DNA of 5,307 nt. It comes from an uncultured Saprospiraceae bacterium (GTDB taxonomy: Bacteria; Bacteroidota; Bacteroidia; Chitinophagales; Saprospiraceae). Of this stretch, positions 1-4,366 are shown piece by piece; the stretch's first letter is position 1, and each line of letters starts with the position of its first letter. The notes beneath the pieces are model-generated. The model made no database searches. It was not told the DNA's origin and saw only the letters and a program-made list of their open reading frames with translations. The stretch lies in NCBI GenBank assembly GCA_937864255.1, contig CALMIT010000008.1, positions 1 to 5,307 of the forward strand. The letters run 5' to 3'. The translations under genes were made by a program, and so were the position numbers.

Positions 1-321
1 AATTTCGTAGCCATCAATTACATCACTTGCGAGCCGGATTACAAAGAGCGTTTTGAAGAACTCTTTGGCACGCGCGCAAAAGCCATAGACCGCATGCCGG
101 GTTTTGTAGATATGCAGGTGCTGCGCCCCCTCGACGGGCAAGGCGACTACCTCGTCGTCAGCCATTGGGAGTCTGAAGAAGCCTTCAAACAGTGGACGAC
201 CTCTCCCGAATTTTTGGAAGGACACAAGCGCGGTTTCGCGGACATTAAAGCCGCCAAAGAGCGCGGCGAAAAAGCGCCGATGGAATCAAAATTCAAGACC
301 TATGCCGTTATTGCAAGATAA
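1..321 (+). CDS. ABM-fold (IsdG/HmoA-like) monooxygenase, 5' end cut by the window
   Basis: The frame is open from base 1 to TAA at 319-321 and gives 106 residues. The opening NFVAINYIT looks like the first beta strand of the antibiotic-biosynthesis-monooxygenase fold, so probably only a few N-terminal residues are missing. The internal ATG at 94 would delete that strand and is an unlikely start. Family landmarks are visible: PGFVDMQVLRP, then YLVVSHWESEEAFKQW, then a histidine in EGHKRGF. Counting from the first residue in the window, N6, W65 and H75 match the order and nearly the spacing of the Asn/Trp/His triad of IsdG-type haem-degrading enzymes. No signal peptide is seen, so it is probably cytoplasmic. 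Haem degradation is an inference, because many ABM proteins have other or unknown substrates. The family assignment is firm; the substrate is not. Confidence 0.85.
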   Translation, partial: NFVAINYITCEPDYKERFEELFGTRAKAIDRMPGFVDMQVLRPLDGQGDYLVVSHWESEEAFKQWTTSPEFLEGHKRGFADIKAAKERGEKAPMESKFKTYAVIAR

Positions 322-325
322 AATC

Positions 326-433
326 ATGCCCTGGCTCAAAAAACTGGGCTGGTTCGGCTTCTTCTTCTTCCTCATCAAAGGGCTGCTCTGGATCATCATT
401 CCCTACCTGATCGGCAAGGGGATTTGGAAGTGA
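326..433 (+). CDS. 35-residue membrane microprotein
   Basis: A short frame runs from ATG 326 to TGA 431-433, starting 4 nt after the stop of the monooxygenase gene and probably co-transcribed with it. The product begins MPWLKKLGWFGFFFFLIKG, continues with a second apolar run (LLWIIIPYLIG) and ends in a lysine-containing tail (KGIWK). It reads as one long or two short membrane-spanning stretches with basic residues at the start, middle and end. I recall very similar tiny proteins with a 'KKIG..GFLFFLIKGL' pattern in other Bacteroidota, often automatically and misleadingly named after alanyl-tRNA synthetase, but I cannot verify this here. The G/C-rich third positions match the upstream gene. 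No Shine-Dalgarno is seen. Function unknown; coding status is likely from the tight spacing and composition. Confidence 0.62.
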   Translation: MPWLKKLGWFGFFFFLIKGLLWIIIPYLIGKGIWK

Positions 434-440
434 TCTTTTA

Positions 441-495
441 AGATGCCAGATGTGAGATTATTGGATGCCAGACGGAATTTTCTGTCTGGCATCTG
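441..495. repeat. Intergenic hairpin repeat of the GATGCCAGAC / GTCTGGCATC type
   Basis: GATGCCAGAC at 464-473 is the exact reverse complement of GTCTGGCATC at 484-493. Pairing continues inward through G474-T483 (G-U in RNA), G475-C482 and A476-T481, leaving a very short loop. A second copy of the left-arm word (AGATGCCAGA, 441-450) and the word GATGTGAGAT (449-458) precede it. The hairpin lies 30 nt after the microprotein stop and could end that transcript, but no U-run directly follows the stem, so a classical intrinsic terminator is not supported. The same words recur at 4184-4301 on the other side of the two-gene module, marking this as a member of an interspersed repeat family. Confidence 0.75.
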
Positions 496-549
496 GCGTT
501 TACGTTGTCCAATCTTTTTATGAAGGCTGAAAGAAAGCTCAATAGCAGA

Positions 550-582
550 TTGAACAAAAAGCCAATTACTATTGTATTTTTG
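550..582 (+). promoter_or_regulatory. Bacteroidota-type promoter for the two-gene ATPase/TPR module
   Basis: TATTTTTG at 575-582 matches the Bacteroidota -7 consensus TAnnTTTG exactly. A TTG at 550-552 lies 22 nt upstream and could be the -33 element, at the long end of the usual spacing. Transcription would begin a few bases after 582, giving a leader of only about 10 nt before the ATG at 599. The motif is short and the region AT-rich, so chance occurrence is possible, but position and strand fit. Its placement implies the module has its own promoter and is not read through from the monooxygenase gene. Confidence 0.5.
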
Positions 583-598
583 CTTTCAAAATTGAAAG

Positions 599-1954
599 AT
601 GTCGCAAGATTTGAGTCATTATAAAAAAGCTACTACCCTGGCGGAGGTAGATAACGCTGTCCGTTTTGACGTTCCAATTACTCCTGATCATCCCTTTTTC
701 ACCGATTTTTCAGATGTAAGAGGCGATTTTGAGGATAAGGTTTTATATAAATCCTTGAATGTTGACCCTCGAACTTTTATTTATAATCGCACTGCCAATA
801 TTGCCAACAAGTCACTAATCTTCTTAGCAGGAATGCGTGGCTCCGGAAAAACTTCAGAGTTGGCTAAAATCACTAAAAAACTTCATAGGCCCAATTGCTT
901 TTATTGCGTCACTTGCAACCTGGATACCGGCCTGGATAAAAATGATATGGAATATATGGACGTTTTAATCTTTCAGATTGAACGTCTGTTTGAAGAATTG
1001 AAAAATCAGGATATAACAGTTGATAACGGTATTCTGGCTTCATTACAAGTATGGTTTTCGGAAAGAATAAATGAAGTAAATAAAGTAATTACCAGAGAAG
1101 GGGGATTTGAAGTAGAATTAAAAGCCGAAACTCCCAGCATTTTAAGTTTTCTTGGGCTTGCTTCCAGAGTAAAAGCCAACTTGCAAGGCACAAAAGAAAA
1201 TGCAGAAAAAATACGGACTGTATTCAAAAATAATTTTACTGCTTTCGCCCAACAATTGAATGTATTTTTTGAACACGTAAACATTCGATTGCGCAATGAA
1301 GAGCGGGCGCAAGAGTTACTTTTTGTGGTAGATGGAATGGAAAAGGTTGCTACAATTGATGCGCGAAAAAAAATTGTAATCGGTGAATCGGATAGAATAC
1401 GGCAAATCAAAGTAAACACCGTTTTTACCTTACCTATCGAACTCCAATCCGAAACGCAGCGAATCTCTCAAATGAACACTGTTCTGCCTTTTCCATTTAT
1501 AAAAATCAGAGAGCGCAACGGCATTGAAATCCCCAAAGCTATTGACCGTTTTTTTGAATTTATAACTCGCCGAATTGACGAAAAACTGTTTGATTCAAAA
1601 GACACAATTAAAAAAGCGATTTTGATGGGCGGCGGTTCTCCCCGCGAATTGCTCAGGGTTTTGGAATACGCCAATCTCTATTCTGATGAAGAAAAAGGCA
1701 TAATTACTATGGGAGCATTGGATAAGGGTCTTAAAAAACTCGCAGCCCAAACCGCCCAATACATCACCCCCGCCGATTTTGAAATACTCAAACAACTTAA
1801 GAATGATAATGACGCCGACCTGCCTACTGCAACCGATGAGACTTGGCAGGATTTGCTGGAAAAGCTGATCATTTTTGAGTATAATGATGGTACTTATAAA
1901 CGTGTGAATCCGGTAGTAGAATTATCCGAACTTTATAAACGCTATGTTGGATAA
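599..1954 (+). CDS. P-loop ATPase of STAND/Orc-like type with C-terminal winged helix, first gene of a coupled pair
   Basis: This is a predicted cytoplasmic ATPase. Walker A is GMRGSGKT at residues 78-85, after a strand SLIFLA. Walker B is LLFVVDGME at about 240-248, with D245 and a candidate catalytic E248. VNTVFTLPIEL (272-282) looks like the following core strand. GGGSPRELLRVLEYA (344-358) resembles a sensor-2 segment with R349 and R353. Residues about 388-451 look like a winged helix (PADFEILKQL, then WQDLLEKLIIFEYNDGTYKRVNP). A mostly helical insert of about 100 residues lies between Walker A and Walker B. An in-frame TGA at 593-595 just upstream and the lack of another Met before residue 79 fix the start at 599. 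Its 3' end overlaps the next gene by 11 bp, so the two products probably work together. The gene is much AT-richer than the flanking genes, consistent with transfer. I do not recognise a named family; its role as switch or motor is inferred. Confidence 0.85.
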   Translation: MSQDLSHYKKATTLAEVDNAVRFDVPITPDHPFFTDFSDVRGDFEDKVLYKSLNVDPRTFIYNRTANIANKSLIFLAGMRGSGKTSELAKITKKLHRPNCFYCVTCNLDTGLDKNDMEYMDVLIFQIERLFEELKNQDITVDNGILASLQVWFSERINEVNKVITREGGFEVELKAETPSILSFLGLASRVKANLQGTKENAEKIRTVFKNNFTAFAQQLNVFFEHVNIRLRNEERAQELLFVVDGMEKVATIDARKKIVIGESDRIRQIKVNTVFTLPIELQSETQRISQMNTVLPFPFIKIRERNGIEIPKAIDRFFEFITRRIDEKLFDSKDTIKKAILMGGGSPRELLRVLEYANLYSDEEKGIITMGALDKGLKKLAAQTAQYITPADFEILKQLKNDNDADLPTATDETWQDLLEKLIIFEYNDGTYKRVNPVVELSELYKRYVG

Positions 1955-3905
1955 TACTGACAATTACGATGAAGAAGTAGCTCCCTTATTCAAGTTGCTT
2001 CGTACACCTGCATTTCGCTTCATTGTTGTCTCTTTCAATCATTATGATCTTTTGAAGCAATTGGAGAGCGATCTCAGGCAAAACTTTCCTGATCAGCCTT
2101 TCCAAAAAATTGATGTAAGTGCGGCGGATTACAGGCAAATTAGCGACGCCTATCAGGCGCTTGGCAGAGGTTTTTTATGGCTCGAAAATTTTGACGACGC
2201 GCTTGAAGAAGAGCGCGATAGTCATGGTGTGGAATATTATGCAATGGCGGCTGATAATGAGCGCCGGCGTGGTATTACGGCCGGTCTGAATTTGCGTCGG
2301 GATAAACTGGCCCAATCTCCCATTGCGCTTTTTGTATTTATACCTGCCGCTTCGCATGAAAGACTCGGGAGATTGATGATGGACAAAATGCCCGATTTGT
2401 GGTCTTTTCGTTCACTTATAATTGACTTGCGGAAGCATATTGAAAAGAGAGAAATTGAGGCGGAACTACGGCAGATTTCCATATCCACGCTCGGAGGAAG
2501 CACCGCCAAAGAAAAATCAAATGAATTAGAGCGTCTGTTAAAGCAATTGGAACGCACCGATTCCAAAGAGACCTCTTTTTTATTGACGCTGTACCCTCAA
2601 ATCGTTCAATTACAATCGGATTTGGGTTTGTACAAAGAAGCCATTGCTACCCTTGAAAGTTGGGAACGCTTGTTATCCGAAGAAGAAAAGTTCAACGTCC
2701 TTAAGCAGAAAGGAGATCTGTACAGAGATAGCGGAAATCTGAGTTCAGCTCTAAATACTTATGAGAACATAAATAAAATCTTCGAGGAAAAAATAAAATC
2801 GTCTCCCACTTTGGAATTTGTACACGACTTGGCCGTTTCTTACGAACGACTGGGCGACACGCATAGCGCGCTGGGTGATTTGCAAAAGGCGATGGAGTTT
2901 TTTGAAAAATACAATGAACTGACAAAAGAACTCTACGAAGCCAATCCACAAAATGTATCTTTCAAAAACAGTTTGGCGATTTCGTACTCCAAACTCGGCG
3001 ACACGCATCGCGCGCTGGGTGATTTGCAAAAGGCGCTTGAGTTTTATCAAGAACGTTCCCGTTTAGGAAAAGAACTCTACGAAGCCAATCCACAAAATGT
3101 ATCTTTCAAAAACGGTTTGGCGATTTCTTACTCCACACTCGGCGACACGCATCGCGCGCTGGGTGATTTGCAAAAGGCGGTGGAGTTTTTTGCAAAATAC
3201 AATGAACTGACAAAAGAACTCTACGAAGCCAATCCACAAAATGTATCTTTCAAAAACAGTTTGGCGATTTCGTACTCCAAACTCGGCGACACGCATCGCG
3301 CGCTGGGTGATTTGCAAAAGGCGCTTGAGTTTTATCAAGAACGTTCCCGTTTAGGAAAAGAACTCTACGAAGCCAATCCACAAAATGTATCTTTCAAAAA
3401 CGGTTTGGCGATTGCTTACTCCAAACTCGGCGAAACGCATAGCGCCCTGGGCAATTTGCAAAAGGCGCTTGAGTTTTTTGAAAAAGATGCTCAGTTGTCA
3501 AAAGAACTCTACGACGACTATCCACAAAATGTATCTTTCAAAAACGGTTTGGCGGTTTCTTACTCCAAACTCGGTATGTGTAATTTGGTATTGAATAATG
3601 CAAATACTGCTCTGGATAATTTTATAAGCTCTTTCAATCTCTTGCTGGAACTTTTTCAGCAATTTCCACAAAATGTTTCGTATACTGCTAATTATGCTGA
3701 AGCGCTCTCAGTAATTTATTCCATGAATCTACTTATTGGAAAATCTATCAACCAAAAAAATATTGACACGGCTATTGAAATATTTGAAGAACTCTTTGAA
3801 AAAACTCTAATTAATATCTATAAGCGTAAACTGGACATCTGTGTGCAAATGAAACAAGCTAATACGGATTATAAAAAACTGATTATTGAAATTTCTTCCT
3901 TTTAA
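1944..3905 (+). CDS. TPR-array protein with a Walker-A-less ATPase-like N-terminal domain
   Basis: The 653-residue product starts inside the last codons of the ATPase gene, with no Shine-Dalgarno, so translation is probably coupled. Residues about 20-165 form a globular alpha/beta domain: strand RFIVVSF (25-31), a Walker-B-like GFLWLENFDD (76-85), an arginine-containing GLNLRRDKLAQ (114-124), strand IALFVFIP (127-134) and PDLWSFRS (150-157). This resembles the N-terminal domain I recall from TPR-rich NTPase-like proteins of multicellular-type bacteria, but no GxxxxGK[ST] is present, so it is unlikely to hydrolyse ATP by itself. A charged helical linker (165-210) and degenerate helical hairpins (210-281) follow. 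Then come seven 48-residue units from 282 to about 617; the clear ones share an LYEANPQNVSFKN opening and an LGDTHRALGDLQKALEF core. The C-terminal end is helical with no recognisable enzyme domain. It is probably a protein-binding scaffold or sensor acting with the upstream ATPase; the function is not established. Confidence 0.85.
   Translation: MLDNTDNYDEEVAPLFKLLRTPAFRFIVVSFNHYDLLKQLESDLRQNFPDQPFQKIDVSAADYRQISDAYQALGRGFLWLENFDDALEEERDSHGVEYYAMAADNERRRGITAGLNLRRDKLAQSPIALFVFIPAASHERLGRLMMDKMPDLWSFRSLIIDLRKHIEKREIEAELRQISISTLGGSTAKEKSNELERLLKQLERTDSKETSFLLTLYPQIVQLQSDLGLYKEAIATLESWERLLSEEEKFNVLKQKGDLYRDSGNLSSALNTYENINKIFEEKIKSSPTLEFVHDLAVSYERLGDTHSALGDLQKAMEFFEKYNELTKELYEANPQNVSFKNSLAISYSKLGDTHRALGDLQKALEFYQERSRLGKELYEANPQNVSFKNGLAISYSTLGDTHRALGDLQKAVEFFAKYNELTKELYEANPQNVSFKNSLAISYSKLGDTHRALGDLQKALEFYQERSRLGKELYEANPQNVSFKNGLAIAYSKLGETHSALGNLQKALEFFEKDAQLSKELYDDYPQNVSFKNGLAVSYSKLGMCNLVLNNANTALDNFISSFNLLLELFQQFPQNVSYTANYAEALSVIYSMNLLIGKSINQKNIDTAIEIFEELFEKTLINIYKRKLDICVQMKQANTDYKKLIIEISSF
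2787..3650 (+). repeat. In-frame tandem array of 144-bp (48-codon) TPR-type units
   Basis: Units begin at 2787, 2931, 3075, 3219, 3363 and 3507, each exactly 144 bp apart. A seventh, decayed unit begins at 3651 and still keeps FPQNVS in phase. The word CTCTACGAAGCCAATCCACA opens the units at 2931, 3075, 3219 and 3363. Units alternate in their second half: those at 2787 and 3075 end in a KYNELTKE version, those at 2931 and 3219 in a QERSRLGKE version. This gives an ABAB order with a 288-bp higher-order period. The edges of the array (first, sixth and seventh units) are the most diverged, as expected from unequal exchange in the middle. Because the unit is a multiple of three, gain or loss of copies keeps the frame. 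Confidence 0.95.
2906..3413 (+). repeat. Recent 288-bp duplication inside the TPR array
   Basis: Bases 2906-3125 and 3194-3413 are identical by eye over 220 bp at an offset of exactly 288 bp (two 144-bp units). The block is bounded by single differences at 2905/3193 (A/C) and 3126/3414 (T/G). The two whole units 2931-3074 and 3219-3362 are therefore identical including synonymous positions. This points to a recent duplication or gene conversion and not to selection on the protein alone. It is also a place where short-read assembly could have collapsed or expanded copies. Confidence 0.9.
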
Positions 3906-3975
3906 TTTACCAATTCACTCCAATACCAAAATTGCCATGCCTTTCAAGGCGCAGATCAAAATACAACACCCCCTG

Positions 3976-4049
3976 CGGCTAAAGCCAAATAGCATCCATT
4001 CGGCTAAAGCCATTTCCGTCCTCCCTATTCCCCGACATGAATGTCGGGG
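3976..4049. repeat. Composite interspersed repeat (two CGGCTAAAGCCA words plus a hairpin)
   Basis: CGGCTAAAGCCA occurs at 3976-3987 and again at 4001-4012; each contains the small palindrome GGCT-AA-AGCC. They are followed by a pyrimidine-rich spacer and the CCCCGACAT/ATGTCGGGG hairpin. I recall this combination (GGCTAAAGCC, then a CCCCGAC..GTCGGGG stem followed by GGCTATGCA-like sequence) as widespread in Bacteroidota intergenic DNA. The genome-wide copy number cannot be checked from this window. It may be a REP-like, non-autonomous element. Confidence 0.6.
4030..4049. terminator. Strong hairpin, possible bidirectional terminator or REP-like stem
   Basis: CCCCGACAT (4030-4038) pairs perfectly with ATGTCGGGG (4041-4049) across a two-base centre GA (about four unpaired bases in a real loop). 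It is the first strong stem after the TPR gene stop at 3905, about 125 nt downstream, so it could limit read-through from the module into rfaE1. No U-run follows on either strand, so a canonical intrinsic terminator is not shown. The stem is secure; the terminator role is weak inference. Confidence 0.4.
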
Positions 4050-4165
4050 CTATGCAGCATCCGCCTCAGATCTGATGGATGCCCGGAGCAGCATAGTTGG
4101 ATGCAGCAATCCCACATCCCTTTTCCCATATTCAAAAAACCACCCGCATTTTTCCCGGGGGAATT

Positions 4166-4173
4166 TATCTTTG
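4166..4173 (+). promoter_or_regulatory. Bacteroidota -7 promoter box for rfaE1
   Basis: TATCTTTG matches TAnnTTTG exactly and sits in the context AATTTATCTTTGCC, common for Bacteroidota promoters. No clear TTG is seen at -33, so the match is one-sided. Transcription from about 4178-4182 would give a leader of about 185 nt whose first part is the left arm of the long inverted repeat. A nearer promoter cannot be excluded: TATAAT at 4361-4366 touches the start codon and is too close to serve it. Confidence 0.45.
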
Positions 4174-4182
4174 CCTCGCGTG

Positions 4183-4346
4183 GGATGTGAGATATTTAGA
4201 CAATTAGATGTGAGATGGAGAGATGTGAGACAGGGAGAAAGGGAGAGGGGGAGACGAGAGACGGGGAGACGGGGAGAAAAGAGAACCACCGTCTGGCATC
4301 TATCAATCTGACATCTAAACATCCGGCATCTAAAAATCTCAAATCT
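4183..4346. repeat. Long imperfect inverted repeat with a purine-tract loop in the rfaE1 leader
   Basis: The left arm, 4183-4231, contains GATGTGAGA three times (4184, 4207, 4222). The right arm, 4291-4346, is its approximate reverse complement: GTCTGGCATCT, AATCTGACATCTAA and AATCTCAAATCT align in order with the complement of the left arm, with single mismatches and one small inserted segment near 4321-4330. The stem would be roughly 45 bp with imperfections, closing a loop of about 59 nt. It shares the word GTCTGGCATCT with the hairpin at 484-494. If transcribed it lies in the 5' leader of rfaE1. Confidence 0.7.
4232..4285 (+). other. Purine tract (51 of 54 bases) with five G-runs
   Basis: The only pyrimidines between 4232 and 4285 are C4255, C4262 and C4270. 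G-runs of three or more lie at 4233-4235, 4241-4243, 4247-4251, 4263-4266 and 4271-4274. The 11-nt gap between the third and fourth runs breaks the strict G3+N1-7 quadruplex rule, so a quadruplex is possible but not canonical. A GACGGGGA unit is repeated in tandem near 4261-4275. The tract forms the loop of the surrounding inverted repeat. Confidence 0.6.
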
Positions 4347-4366
4347 ACCCATCGCACATCTATAAT

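Larger units (their letters stand above)
3906..4366. other. Repeat-rich intergenic region between the TPR gene and rfaE1
   Basis: No credible gene lies in these 461 bases. Open frames crossing it on both strands have low-complexity, composition-driven translations built from the repeats. It holds, in order: about 70 bases of AT-rich sequence after the TPR stop without an obvious terminator, a composite repeat with two GGCTAAAGCC words and a strong hairpin, a stretch with recurring GCAGCA and GGATGC words around the palindrome TCAGATCTGA (4067-4076), a promoter-like TATCTTTG, and a long inverted repeat with a purine tract in its centre. Confidence 0.7.

Noticed and set aside
94..321. Start of the monooxygenase at the internal ATG 94
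   Set aside because: The frame is open to base 1 and the preceding codons encode the first strand and helix of the ABM fold, including the conserved Asn.
2751..3338. Minus-strand frames repeating the same peptide (MIKLKRLLQITQRAMRV)
   Set aside because: They are shadows of the 144-bp coding repeats; the plus frame shows clear TPR-type structure.
2787..3650. Regularly spaced direct repeats suggesting a CRISPR array
   Set aside because: The 144-bp units are contiguous, lie in frame inside one gene and encode TPR-type helices. There are no unique spacers.
599..3905. Toxin or effector domain (TIR, CHAT, nuclease, protease) in the two-gene module
   Set aside because: I looked for family motifs in both proteins, especially at the C-terminus after residue 617 of the second, and found only helical sequence.
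3886..4311. Open frame of 141 codons on the plus strand after the TPR gene
   Set aside because: It overlaps the TPR gene end and reads through palindromic repeats and the purine tract. The translation is low complexity with RGR/GRR runs, and there is no family resemblance.
434..4366. Insertion sequence or transposase bracketing the module
   Set aside because: No transposase or integrase frame is present and no pair of terminal inverted repeats with target duplications could be found at the module edges.
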